Source: Natronococcus sp. A-GB7 (GTDB lineage Archaea; Halobacteriota; Halobacteria; Halobacteriales; Natrialbaceae). Taken from it: a DNA stretch of 64,000 nt. Positions 37,440-45,814 of the stretch are shown piece after piece. The stretch's first letter is position 1; every line of letters begins with the position of its first letter. Below the pieces are notes generated by a model. That model ran no database searches and was not told the DNA's origin. It saw nothing but the letters and a program-made list of their open reading frames with translations. The stretch is from contig NZ_JARUKV010000019.1 in the NCBI RefSeq assembly GCF_029688865.1, forward strand, positions 37,719 through 101,718. The letters run 5' to 3'. The position numbers were made by a program, and so were the translations under genes.

Positions 37440-38308
37440 CCCTCGCGGTCCCCGTCCCGCCGCGTCGCGGTCCGAACGACGTTTTCGACGAGCGCCGCGA
37501 GGGTCACCGGACCGACGCCGCCGGGAACGGGCGTGATCGCGCTCGCTCTTTCGGCCGCGCTCTCGAAGGCCACGTCGCCGACGACCCCCTCCGGTTTTCG
37601 AGTCGCACTGACGTCGACGACGACGGCACCGCTCGAGAGCATCGAACCGTCGACCACCCCTGGAGTGCCGGCCGCGGTGACGACGATGTCGGCTCGGCGC
37701 GTGTGGGCGGCGAGATCCGTCGTCCTCGAGTGACAAACCGTGACGGTCGCGTTACCGACCGACCGGTCCCACAGCAGTCGGTTCGCCAGCGGCGTGCCGA
37801 TCACGCCGGAGCGACCGACGACGACGACGTCGGCTCCCGCGACCGGGACGTCGTACGCCGAGAGCAGCCGGCACACCGCGGCCGTCGTCGCCGGAACGAA
37901 CCGCGGCTCGCCGGCGACGAGCCGCCCCACGTTCTCGAGGTGGAGGCAGTCGACGTCTTTCGTCGGCTCGAGTCGCCGTCTGACTCCCGTTAGCGAAACA
38001 CCGTCGGGCAGCGGAACCTGGACAAAAACGGCGTCGACCACGGGATCGTCGGACAGTCGTTCGACCTCCCGGTAGAGCCGTTCGGCGGGTGCGCCGGGCT
38101 CGAGCCGGACGTCCCGGGTAGCGATTCCGACGTCGTCGCAGGTCTCGTGTTTCAGCTCGACGAACCGTTCGTCGGCCGGATCGTCGCTCATCAGGACCGT
38201 CGCGAGCGTCGGCGTCGTCCCCTCCTCGCGAAGGGTTCGGACCCGCTCGGCGACGCGCCCGAGGATCGGTTCCGCGACCGGTTCCCCGCGAAGCAGCTCT
38301 GTCGACAC
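37436..38308 (-). CDS. folD: FolD: methylene-THF dehydrogenase/methenyl-THF cyclohydrolase, 290 aa
   Basis: Interconverts 5,10-methylene-THF and 10-formyl-THF. The catalytic Lys K53 (FVELKHETCDDVGI), Q97 in VQVPLP and D120 in KDVDCLHLENVGRL are present, as are the NADP site VVVGRSGVIGTPLANRLL and the C-terminal TPVPGGVGPVT. The Tyr that helps the cyclohydrolase (SxxYVxxK) is Phe at residue 49, and KDVDG reads KDVDC. The likely start is a GTG at 38308, which gives the usual length; no closer ATG exists. It links the MetF-like and formate-THF ligase genes of this window into one carbon route. Confidence 0.88.
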   Translation of the reverse strand: MSTELLRGEPVAEPILGRVAERVRTLREEGTTPTLATVLMSDDPADERFVELKHETCDDVGIATRDVRLEPGAPAERLYREVERLSDDPVVDAVFVQVPLPDGVSLTGVRRRLEPTKDVDCLHLENVGRLVAGEPRFVPATTAAVCRLLSAYDVPVAGADVVVVGRSGVIGTPLANRLLWDRSVGNATVTVCHSRTTDLAAHTRRADIVVTAAGTPGVVDGSMLSSGAVVVDVSATRKPEGVVGDVAFESAAERASAITPVPGGVGPVTLAALVENVVRTATRRDGDREG

Positions 38309-38405
38309 AGTCGACGTTCGTCGACCGGCGACTTGTAGGGTTCGCCGGCCCCGCGAGACTCGAGCGGCTGGAAAACCTTTGGTCCTCCCGTTCGAGTATC
38401 CGACC

Positions 38406-39263
38406 ATGGCATACGAGTACACAGGTGATGCGGCCGCGCGTCTCCTCGAGACGTACGACACCGACGCCGCCACGGGTCCGGAGTCGGCGGCGCCGTTCCC
38501 GCAGGACCGCAGACGGCCGGAGCTGAACCTGCTCAGGCGGCTCCTGTTTCCGGGCTGCTGGAACGCCCGGAAGCTGCTCGAGGACGAGGTCGCGGTTCGG
38601 AACACACTCACGGAGCTGGGTTCACACTACGAGGCGGGGATCCGAGCCTACTCGGGGTCGGATCCGGCGGGGACGACGACCGACGTCCTCGACCGCCTTC
38701 CGGAGCTTCGCCGAACCCTCGAGCAAGACGTCGAGGCCGCCTACAAGGGCGACCCGGCCGCGCGGTCGGTCGTCGAGATCGTTCGGTCCTACCCCGGTTT
38801 GCAGGCGATCATGGTCCAGCGGGTCGCTCACTGCCTCTACGAGGCCGGCGTTCCCGAGTACGCGAGGGAGCTCACGGAGTACGCCAAGACCGTGACGGGG
38901 ATCGACATCCACCCTGGGGCACAGATTGGCGACCACTTCTTCATCGACCACGGCACCGGCGTCGTCATCGGCGAGACGGCGACGATCGGCGACTGGGTCA
39001 GGCTCTACCAGGACGTCACCCTGGGGGCGCTCCACTTCGAGGAGGAAGAGGACGACGAGAAGGCCCTCAAGAAGGGGTACAAGCGCCACCCCGACATCGG
39101 CGACAACGTGGTGATCGGCGCCGGAACGAAGGTGCTGGGCGCGATCACCGTCGGCGATCACGTCAGCATCGGCGCCAACTCCTGGGTGACCGAGGACATC
39201 CCGGATCACACCAGCGTGTTCGTTTCCGAACACCCCGAGCAGGAGCGAAAACGGAACGGATGA
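38406..39263 (+). CDS. cysE: Serine O-acetyltransferase, EpsC type, 285 aa
   Basis: Makes O-acetylserine for cysteine synthesis. The C-terminal left-handed beta-helix shows hexapeptide repeats: IHPGAQIGDHFFIDHGTGVV, IGETATIGDWVRLYQDVTLG, then after a charged insert DIGDNVVIGAGTKVLGAITV. The N-terminal helical domain (AAYKGDPAARSVVEIVRSYP) matches the EpsC group found in bacteria and archaea with extended N-termini. ATG at 38406. It ends 4 nt from the convergent MetF-like gene. Confidence 0.92.
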   Translation: MAYEYTGDAAARLLETYDTDAATGPESAAPFPQDRRRPELNLLRRLLFPGCWNARKLLEDEVAVRNTLTELGSHYEAGIRAYSGSDPAGTTTDVLDRLPELRRTLEQDVEAAYKGDPAARSVVEIVRSYPGLQAIMVQRVAHCLYEAGVPEYARELTEYAKTVTGIDIHPGAQIGDHFFIDHGTGVVIGETATIGDWVRLYQDVTLGALHFEEEEDDEKALKKGYKRHPDIGDNVVIGAGTKVLGAITVGDHVSIGANSWVTEDIPDHTSVFVSEHPEQERKRNG

Positions 39264-39266
39264 GCG

Positions 39267-40133
39267 TCAGCGGTGCTTCCCGAGGGTCTCGGCTCGCCAG
39301 GACTCGAGATCGGACGCCTGGTTGAACGCGTAGATGTGGACACCCCGGATGTCGTATCGGGGGTCGGTCGCGTACGGCGCGAGTCCCTCGAGCAGGGTGT
39401 CGGGCGAGTACGTCCCCCTGGAGCCGACGAGCTGGCGGACGAAGCCGACGATTCCGCTCGTCTTCTTGAGAAACCGGACGGAGTCGCCGACGCCGACCTT
39501 CTTCGAAATCCCGAGCAGTCGCTGGTACTTCATCACGCCCGGGATGCCGATCTCGACGGGGAGTTCGACGCCGCGGGCGCGAATCTCCTCGATCCACTCG
39601 AGAACGGCGTCGGGATCGTAACACAGCTGGGTCACGATGTAGGTGGCGTAGGGCTCCTTCTCGGCCATCGACTCGGCCAGCGTCTCGTCGTCGAGGAAGG
39701 CATGACCCTCCGGATATCCCGTGATCCCGACCTCGGCGAACGAGTACGGTAGCTCCTCGAGGGCAACCAGCAGCTCCAGGGCCGACTCGAACTCGCCGGC
39801 CGGCTCCTCGCGGTCCCCGCCCGGGACGAAGATATCCGTTACCCCGGCCTCGGTGAGACGCCGGGCGATCTCCTCGAGGTGATCCCGGTCCTCGACGTAG
39901 CGGGCGGCGACGTGGGGGACGATCTCGTAGCCGCGCTCGCTGGCCCGCTCGCTCCACTCGATCGTCGCCTCGAGCCCGAGCGTCGGGGAGGTGGTGATCG
40001 CGATCTCCGACCCCTCGGGGAGGTGGCCGAGCTGTTCGTCGATGCTCTCGAACGGCATCAGCTCGAAGCGTGGCTCCTCGAGGAGTTCGACCATCCCCTC
40101 GGCGGTCGGGACGGACTGAATCTCTCCGGACAC
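39267..40133 (-). CDS. metF: MetF-like methylenetetrahydrofolate reductase, 288 aa
   Basis: TIM-barrel flavoprotein fold of the MetF family: FELMPFESIDEQL near the start, then GVTDIFVPGGDREEP, GYPEGHAFLDDETL, and KEPYATYIVTQLCYDP, which match the GGDP, GYPEGH and TQL landmarks of the family. It would interconvert 5-methyl-THF and 5,10-methylene-THF; here oxidation of methyl-THF would make sense. The GTG start at 40133 shares a base with the stop of the upstream DmdA-like gene (TAGTG), so the pair is coupled. The sequence is divergent from bacterial MetF. Confidence 0.8.
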   Translation of the reverse strand: MSGEIQSVPTAEGMVELLEEPRFELMPFESIDEQLGHLPEGSEIAITTSPTLGLEATIEWSERASERGYEIVPHVAARYVEDRDHLEEIARRLTEAGVTDIFVPGGDREEPAGEFESALELLVALEELPYSFAEVGITGYPEGHAFLDDETLAESMAEKEPYATYIVTQLCYDPDAVLEWIEEIRARGVELPVEIGIPGVMKYQRLLGISKKVGVGDSVRFLKKTSGIVGFVRQLVGSRGTYSPDTLLEGLAPYATDPRYDIRGVHIYAFNQASDLESWRAETLGKHR

Positions 40134-41503
40134 TATTCGGAAGCCTCCTCGCGAGCGCTCAGCTTCGCCTGTTCGCGCGCACTCGGGTTGACCGAGGGCT
40201 TGAACGGAACCTCAGAGACCTTGGCGTACACCGGCTCACCGGGCTCCTCGGCGTACTCGTCGGGCAGGTGAACCTGGAACTCCGTCTCGATGTCGCCGTC
40301 GTACACCTCGGAGACGTCGCCGTCGAGCTTCTCGGCGGGGACGAACCCGAGCGCGAGGTTCGTCTCGAGTTCGGGGTTGTACCACGGCGAGGTGACGTAG
40401 CCACACTCCTCGCCAGTGTCGGGATCGGAGATGAGCCAGAAGTCGGGCGCGTAGTCCCGGATCGGCTCGCCGGCCAGCTTCAGTCCGACCATCTTGTGGA
40501 CGAACGGGTACTCGCCGTCCTCGATCAGCTCCTGCTGGCGCTCGAGCTCCTCCTTGCCGACGTAGTCGGCGTCTTTGTCGTCGGGAACCTGGTAGGCGAG
40601 ATTGACCTGGAACGGCGACGTCTCGTGGTCCATATCCTGGCCCCACGAGAGGATGCCGGCGGCGATGCGACGGTGGTGGGCCGGGGCGACCTGCATCCCG
40701 CCGTGGTCGACGACGGCCTCGTGAACGGGGTCCCAGACGGCTTCGGCGTGTTTCGTCGCGTCGCGAACGTAGATCTCGAACCCCTTCTCGCCGGAGAAGC
40801 CGGTCTGGCTCACCAGCACCGAACAGCCGTTGATCTCGGCCTCCATCAGCCCGTAGTAGGGAATCTCCTTGACCTCCTCGCCGACGACGTCGACCATCAC
40901 GTCGACCGATCGGGGTCCCTGGATCTGCATCGGAGCGACGTCGATCTCGTCGATCTCGACGTCGAAGTTCTTCCCGACGTTGACTCCCTGGAGCCACTGC
41001 ATCAGCGTCGAGTCGGAGATCGAGAACCAGAACTCGTCCTCGGCCGGGCGCAACAGGACGGGGTCGTTCAGGATGCCGCCGTCCTCGTTACAGAGGATGA
41101 CGTACTTCCCGTGCATCGGCTCGATCTCGGTCGCGTCCCGCGTGATGACGTAGTTCGTAAGCGCCTCCGCGTCGGGTCCCTTGACGCGAATCTGGCGCTC
41201 GACCGCGACGTCCCACAGGGTTACGTGGTTGACGAGCGCGTCGTACTCTTCCATCATCCCCCCTTCTTCGGGCGTCAGCATCCCGCGCGGGTGGTAGATC
41301 CGGTTGTACACCGTCGCACGCCAGGCGCCGTTCTCCACGAAGGACTTGTGGAAGAACGGCGACTTCCGAACCCGCGTGGAGACGAGCATCTCGATCCCGG
41401 GATCACCGGACTGGCGAAGGTTCCGCGGGAGGGTTCGATCGGACTGGTCGACCGTCGGGTAGTTCGGGTGGCTCTCGCTCCGTCCTGCTTCCTTGTCAGA
41501 CAT
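40133..41503 (-). CDS. DmdA-like/GcvT-family tetrahydrofolate-dependent demethylase, 456 aa
   Basis: GcvT-fold protein whose sequence follows DMSP demethylase (DmdA) more closely than glycine-cleavage T protein as I recall them: RVRKSPFFHKSFVENG, TVYNRIYHP, VTLWDVAVERQIRVKG, GGILNDPVLL, EFWFSISDS, VAPMQIQGPRSV, KGFEIYVRDA and AAGILSWGQDMDHETSPFQV all have DmdA counterparts. The GcvT Asp is D147 in ILND. It is about 85 residues longer than DmdA, with an extra N-terminal 40 and a C-terminal tail. It should move a methyl group from a methylated S, N or O compound to THF. The start is ATG 41503 or 41509, with TTTAT at 41531-41535 as TATA. The next gene is MetF-like and coupled. Confidence 0.8.
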   Translation of the reverse strand: MSDKEAGRSESHPNYPTVDQSDRTLPRNLRQSGDPGIEMLVSTRVRKSPFFHKSFVENGAWRATVYNRIYHPRGMLTPEEGGMMEEYDALVNHVTLWDVAVERQIRVKGPDAEALTNYVITRDATEIEPMHGKYVILCNEDGGILNDPVLLRPAEDEFWFSISDSTLMQWLQGVNVGKNFDVEIDEIDVAPMQIQGPRSVDVMVDVVGEEVKEIPYYGLMEAEINGCSVLVSQTGFSGEKGFEIYVRDATKHAEAVWDPVHEAVVDHGGMQVAPAHHRRIAAGILSWGQDMDHETSPFQVNLAYQVPDDKDADYVGKEELERQQELIEDGEYPFVHKMVGLKLAGEPIRDYAPDFWLISDPDTGEECGYVTSPWYNPELETNLALGFVPAEKLDGDVSEVYDGDIETEFQVHLPDEYAEEPGEPVYAKVSEVPFKPSVNPSAREQAKLSAREEASE

Positions 41504-41698
41504 TACCATATGTGTGTCTTCGGGAGCACATAAATGTGGGAGTTGAGGCTGGAAACCGGCCTCTGGAAACTCTACGTTACAGCGTTCTGGACTGTTGTGG
41601 ATCGTTCTCGAGGAGCGGTCCCGGCCCCGGTCCAGGGCTCGAGCGACGGACGACCGCGGAGCCGCGTCTTTTTGTCGCTTCGGTGAGAGTGGTACGCC

Positions 41699-42004
41699 AT
41701 GGCTCCGCTCACGGGCGGCGTTCCGCACTGTAACCGATGCGGGTGCGAACTCGAGGGGGACGAGGAAGGCTGTCCCCGGTGTGGGTTCAATCCCCGTCAG
41801 ATGGGGCTACGGATCTCGATGGGGTTTCTCCTGATCGTCGTCTGTTCGATGACGGCGATCGTGCTCTCGATCCCCATCTGGACCGGATTAGCACCGCTTC
41901 TCGCCGGACTCGCCGCCGTCTCGTTCGGACTCGCCGTGGTGACGTTTCTCGTTTCGTTTCTCGCTACCCCGTCCCGATTCGGGTTCATATTCACGCGGCT
42001 CTGA
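41699..42004 (+). CDS. Zinc-ribbon membrane protein, 101 aa
   Basis: An N-terminal zinc ribbon (CNRCGCELEGDEEGCPRCGF, residues 11-30) is followed by two hydrophobic helices (about 40-62 and 66-90). Start ATG 41699, about 30 nt after a T-rich TCTTTTTG. Function unknown; small zinc-ribbon two-helix proteins are frequent in haloarchaea. Confidence 0.65.
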   Translation: MAPLTGGVPHCNRCGCELEGDEEGCPRCGFNPRQMGLRISMGFLLIVVCSMTAIVLSIPIWTGLAPLLAGLAAVSFGLAVVTFLVSFLATPSRFGFIFTRL

Positions 42005-42061
42005 CGACCAGTCCAGCGATCGGGACTGGCATGGGTCGAAAGGACTATCCGACAGTGTGGT

Positions 42062-42093
42062 GCTTTGGCAACTACACGGATAGTTACCAAAGC
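42062..42093 (+). promoter_or_regulatory. 32-bp near-perfect inverted repeat abutting a TATA box (candidate operator)
   Basis: Arms of 13 nt (GCTTTGGCAACTA and TAGTTACCAAAGC) match at 12 of 13 positions across a 6-nt spacer CACGGA. The right arm ends at the first base of the TATA box CTATATA. The symmetry and place, over the BRE/TFB region, suit a dimeric regulator that controls the BCCT transcript. Confidence 0.6.
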
Positions 42094-42099
42094 TATATA
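42093..42099 (+). promoter_or_regulatory. TATA box of the BCCT transporter transcription unit
   Basis: CTATATA. With usual archaeal spacing transcription would begin near 42120-42123, at the ATG of a 26-codon ORF and about 197 nt before the transporter start. Confidence 0.6.
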
Positions 42100-42122
42100 C
42101 CTGACAGCAGGGAATCGGTATA

Positions 42123-42203
42123 ATGGGATTGGTAGGTGATGACATTCGAGATGCGTTCGCACGGCAACGGCGAACGGGCGGACCACGCAGTCGGGGCTGG
42201 TAA
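42123..42203 (+). CDS. Putative leaderless 26-codon ORF in the BCCT leader
   Basis: ATG at 42123, first residues MGLVGDDIRDAFARQRR, ends with TAA at 42201-42203. It begins where the transcript from the TATA box at 42093 should start, so it could be translated leaderlessly, ahead of the transporter gene 117 nt downstream in another frame. It may be a regulatory leader peptide, a small protein or chance. Confidence 0.35.
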   Translation: MGLVGDDIRDAFARQRRTGGPRSRGW

Positions 42204-42319
42204 GTCGGATCGATCGGCTCGAGTGGAGTGTCACGAACTACCGCTTCGAACGGGATCGGCGCACGGCTTCAGGCGCTTCAGGCAGCACAACTACGGCGGC
42301 ACGCACACGGAGGGAAACC

Positions 42320-44116
42320 ATGGCAGACGAAGATAAGCGCGGAATACAGGAAAATCTCTTCCACGCGGAGACGGACCGAGAACCGGGTGACAGGAACTGG
42401 CAGGGGTACGGGTTCGACATCAACCCGCCCGTCTTTCTCACCGCGGGTGGGTTGATCGCCCTCTTTATTATCCTCTCGCTCGTGTTCCCGGACCAGGCCG
42501 GGGCCGTATATCAGGACACGAGGGTTGCGGTCTCGGACTACTTCGACTGGCTGTTCATCCTGGCGGCGAACTCGTTTATCATCTTCATGATCTATCTCGC
42601 CATCAGCAAGTACGGTTCGATCCGGCTGGGTGGCGTCGACGGCGAGAAGGAGTTCAGCGACATCTCCTGGATCGCGATGCTGTTCAGCGCGGGGATGGGG
42701 ATCGGCCTCATGTTCTTCGGCGTCGCCGAACCGGTCTTTCACCTCTTCGACCCGCATCTCGGCGCGGAGGCGGGGACCGAGGGCGCCGGCGAGGTAGCAC
42801 TCGCGGTGTCGCTGTTCCACTGGGGGTTCCATCCGTGGGCGATCTACGCGCTGGTCGCGCTCGGACTCGCCTTCTTCTCGTTCAACCGCGGGCTCCCGCT
42901 GACCTTCCGGTCGGTGTTCTACCCCGTACTCGGTGACCGGATCTACGGCTGGCCAGGACACGTCATCGACGTCTTCACGATCTTCGCGACACTGTTCGGC
43001 CTCGTCACCTCGCTTGGATTGGGCGCGTTACAGATCAACGCGGGACTAACGTTCGTCGGCGACGAGGTCGGCGCGTTCCCGGCCGTCCCCGACTCGATCT
43101 GGGTCGTCATCGCCATCATCGGAGTCGTCACCGGGCTGGCGATCATCTCGGTCTACCTCGGTCTCGACAAGGGGATCCGGCGACTCAGCAATCTGAACCT
43201 GGCGCTGATGATAACCCTGCTGGCGTCGGTGTTCGTCCTCGGACCGACGCTGTTCATCCTCGGGGCGTTCCCGCAGGCGATCGGCGGCTACCTCGGAAAC
43301 TTCTTCGAGCTGTCGTTCTTCGGAAACACCTTCGACAATCACTACTTCCAGGGCTCGGAGTTCTACGGGCCGGGCGGCGAGGGAGAGGGGAACTTCCTCG
43401 TCGACTGGACGGTGTTCTACTGGGCATGGTGGATCTCCTGGTCGCCGTTCGTCGGGATGTTCATCGCACGAATCTCGAAGGGGCGTTCGATTAGGGAGTT
43501 CGTCGGCGGCGTGCTCCTGATCCCCGTCATCTTCTCGTTTGCCTGGTTCTCGGCTATGGGCGGAAGCGCGCTCAACTTCGAGCTGAGCGAGGCGACCGAG
43601 GGCGCGATCAGCGGCCCGGTCTTCGAGGTCGGCGAGGAGGTCGCGATGTTCGCGATGTTCGAACTGATGCCAGGGACGGTGATCCTCTCGTTGCTGGCGA
43701 TCGTCCTCGTTACGACGTTCTTCGTGACCTCCACGGACTCGGGCTCGCTCGTCCTCGAGCACCTGAGTACTGGCGGGAAACACGAGACGCCGCCGGCCGG
43801 GCGGGTCTTCTGGGCCGCCTCGGAGGGGCTGGTCGCCGCCACCCTACTGATCGCCGGCGGTGACGCCGCCGTCGAGGCGTTACAGGCGGCCGCCATCGCG
43901 AGCGGCCTTCCGTTCACCTTCATCCTCCTGTTTATGATGTACGCCGTCCTCGTGGGGCTCAGACGGGAGTACAAAACGCTCCAGTCGGACGAGTTCGCCG
44001 AGCTGATCGAGGACCTCGAGGACGAAGACGAGATCGTCGTCACGAGTCAGACCGGCGACCTCGTCACGCACGTCAGAACCAGGGAGGGCACTGTCGTCGA
44101 CGTCGGCGACGACTGA
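42320..44116 (+). CDS. BCCT family transporter (betaine/choline/carnitine/DMSP class), 598 aa
   Basis: Twelve hydrophobic segments. It has the sodium-type motif SAGMGIGLMFFGVAEP, as in BetP-like symporters, and the Trp-rich substrate box WAWWISWSPFVGMFIARISK. A cytoplasmic C-terminal tail of about 45 acidic residues (DLEDEDEIVVTSQTGDLVTH) could sense osmotic state as in BetP. It probably imports glycine betaine or a related osmolyte such as DMSP with Na+. The gene diverges from the DmdA-like gene with the zinc-ribbon gene between and has its own palindrome-controlled promoter. ATG at 42320. Confidence 0.92.
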   Translation: MADEDKRGIQENLFHAETDREPGDRNWQGYGFDINPPVFLTAGGLIALFIILSLVFPDQAGAVYQDTRVAVSDYFDWLFILAANSFIIFMIYLAISKYGSIRLGGVDGEKEFSDISWIAMLFSAGMGIGLMFFGVAEPVFHLFDPHLGAEAGTEGAGEVALAVSLFHWGFHPWAIYALVALGLAFFSFNRGLPLTFRSVFYPVLGDRIYGWPGHVIDVFTIFATLFGLVTSLGLGALQINAGLTFVGDEVGAFPAVPDSIWVVIAIIGVVTGLAIISVYLGLDKGIRRLSNLNLALMITLLASVFVLGPTLFILGAFPQAIGGYLGNFFELSFFGNTFDNHYFQGSEFYGPGGEGEGNFLVDWTVFYWAWWISWSPFVGMFIARISKGRSIREFVGGVLLIPVIFSFAWFSAMGGSALNFELSEATEGAISGPVFEVGEEVAMFAMFELMPGTVILSLLAIVLVTTFFVTSTDSGSLVLEHLSTGGKHETPPAGRVFWAASEGLVAATLLIAGGDAAVEALQAAAIASGLPFTFILLFMMYAVLVGLRREYKTLQSDEFAELIEDLEDEDEIVVTSQTGDLVTHVRTREGTVVDVGDD

Positions 44117-44195
44117 GACGGACCGCGTAACGGTTTTCCGGTGCAACCAAGGTGATCGGGTTGCACCGGCACTCACCTACGGGATGGAGATCCGC

Positions 44196-44618
44196 TCAGG
44201 AACGGATGACGGTGACCGGCTGCGGACACAGCTGAACGACCTTCTCGACGTTGGAGCCGAGGTACTTCTCGAGCGTTCCTCGGCCGCGTTCCGCCATAAC
44301 GACGGTGTCGATCTCCGCCGTCTCGACGTACTCGAGGATCTGCTGTGCGACCTTACCGGATTCGACCACGCCGACGCCGTCGAGCCCTCGCTCCTCGGCT
44401 CGGTCGACGACCTCGCCGACGATCCCCTCGCCGTACTGTCGGTACTCCTCGAGTCCCTCCTCGCTCGCGCCGATACTGAGGATGTACGACGCCTTCGTCT
44501 CGACGACGTAGATTACGTGGACCTCGGCCCCGAACGTTTCCGCGAGATCCAGTCCGTGATCGATCGCCGCCGCGGCTTTCTCGCTCCCATCCGTCGCGAT
44601 CAGTATCCTGTCTAACAT
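44196..44618 (-). CDS. Universal stress protein UspA family, 140 aa
   Basis: Single Usp domain: RILIATDGSEKAAAAIDHG at the start and the ATP loop MAERGRGTLEKYLGSNVEKV, then PVTVIRS. A paralogue 1 kb away (45206-45643) shares the segment VHVxYVVETKASYIL exactly apart from one residue, so the two arose by duplication. The ATG at 44618 gives the normal length. It converges on the BCCT gene and could be a partner of the transporters or the nearby K+ channel, as Usp proteins often are. Confidence 0.9.
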   Translation of the reverse strand: MLDRILIATDGSEKAAAAIDHGLDLAETFGAEVHVIYVVETKASYILSIGASEEGLEEYRQYGEGIVGEVVDRAEERGLDGVGVVESGKVAQQILEYVETAEIDTVVMAERGRGTLEKYLGSNVEKVVQLCPQPVTVIRS

Positions 44619-44704
44619 CCTCTTACTGGGGTTTTTCGGCGGACTCGCGCAAATAGTTTGGGTCGAGTTCGGGGGTCCGAAAGGCGTGCTACCCGGGGGG
44701 GAGT

Positions 44705-44860
44705 TCACTCGAGGTTGATCTCGCGAAGGTAGATCGAGAACGCCACGAACGTTAGCAGCGTCCCGGCGATGAAGTGTCGACCCGCCAGCAACAACATGAG
44801 GCTCGCGGCTGCCAGTACCACTGCGAGAATCGTTGCAGCGATCGCGACGAATCTGGACAT
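44705..44860 (-). CDS. Two-helix membrane protein, 51 aa
   Basis: MSRFVAIAATILAVVLAAAS followed by a second hydrophobic stretch (AGTLLTFVAFSIYL) and REINLE tail. Codon use and the clean ATG support it; no family is known to me. It sits between two Usp genes with the next small membrane ORF. Confidence 0.55.
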   Translation of the reverse strand: MSRFVAIAATILAVVLAAASLMLLLAGRHFIAGTLLTFVAFSIYLREINLE

Positions 44861-44897
44861 ACCGAGGCCACTGTCCGGACGTGACTTATCGGTATCG

Positions 44898-45068
44898 TCA
44901 GTCCGAGGCGTCTCGCCACTCGGTGACGAGACCGATCCCGCCCAGGGCCACGCCGGCGGCACCGAGAAGCATCTCGAGGGGGTCGCCGGCGAGGAGCCCG
45001 CTTCCGAACAGGAGGAGGCCGCCGCCGAGCAGGAACAGCCGCAGGTACGTCCGCGGGGTCCAGCGCAT
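44898..45068 (-). CDS. Two-helix membrane protein, 56 aa
   Basis: MRWTPRTYLRLFLLGGGLLL begins a first helix; a second follows (LLGAAGVALGGIGLV) and a charged end TEWRDASD. The upstream part of the same open frame is Arg-rich shadow sequence, so the ATG at 45068 was chosen. Function unknown. Confidence 0.55.
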   Translation of the reverse strand: MRWTPRTYLRLFLLGGGLLLFGSGLLAGDPLEMLLGAAGVALGGIGLVTEWRDASD

Positions 45069-45205
45069 GCGTTCGAAACGTCGGTTCGATCGCGAACGGC
45101 TCAAAGCTGGCGGTTCGAGGACGGAAACTCGGCGAGACGTCTCGATGTCGATGGGAGCCGGGTCGGCTCCGGAGAGAGTCGGAGGCCCGCACGCCCGTGC
45201 CGGGG

Positions 45206-45643
45206 CTAGGTCGTCCACTGTGTGCCTGCAACGACCGTTACCGGCGTGTCGGCCATTCGGATGACCTTCTCGGAGGTGCTTCCGAGGTGTCTGTCGATCG
45301 CCCCGTGGCCCTGTTTCCCCATCAAAACGAGATCGACGTCGTTCTCCTCGGCGTACTCGACGATCTCCTCGGCCGGCCGACCGGTTCTGATCACGCCCTC
45401 GCCGCTGAGATCGCGCTCGGAGACGCGCTCGATCACCTCGCCGACGACCTCCTCGCCGTACTTCCGGTAAGACCGGAGTTCGTCGTCGGAGATGCCGACC
45501 GTCAGGATGTAGCTCGCTTTGGTCTCGACCACGTACAGCACGTGTACCTTCGCACCCACTCGCTCCGCGATATCGAGTCCGTGTTCGACGCAACCCTCGG
45601 CCTCGTCGCTGCCGTCCGTCGCGATCAGAACGTTGTCGTACAT
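45206..45643 (-). CDS. Universal stress protein UspA family, 145 aa
   Basis: Usp domain with NVLIATDGSDEAEGCVEHG, ATP loop MGKQGHGAIDRHLGSTSEKV and ending PVTVVAGTQWTT. Paralogue of the Usp at 44196. The ATG at 45643 is the family start. It diverges from the potassium channel gene. Confidence 0.9.
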   Translation of the reverse strand: MYDNVLIATDGSDEAEGCVEHGLDIAERVGAKVHVLYVVETKASYILTVGISDDELRSYRKYGEEVVGEVIERVSERDLSGEGVIRTGRPAEEIVEYAEENDVDLVLMGKQGHGAIDRHLGSTSEKVIRMADTPVTVVAGTQWTT

Positions 45644-45814
45644 GAGTATTCGTCCTCGTGCTCGTCTGAAACATCGAGAGTCACTCATATAGTCCTTGCT
45701 TTTGTTACCATGCATCACGATCCCGTCGATCGTTCGCCCACATCAGTACTGTCTCTCGATGCCGACCGACGGCGGGGAAGACGTCAAATAGCTTGCTCCC
45801 GTTACACCTAGAGA

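Noticed and set aside
41557..41582. Possible second copy of the BCCT operator near the DmdA-like promoter
   Set aside because: Half-sites are degenerate and the spacer is 5 nt shorter; not convincing by eye.
42136..42336. A 66-codon ORF upstream of and overlapping the BCCT gene
   Set aside because: Rich in Arg/His/Gly with no recognisable family, and it overlaps the transporter start; the 26-codon ORF at 42123 fits the promoter better.
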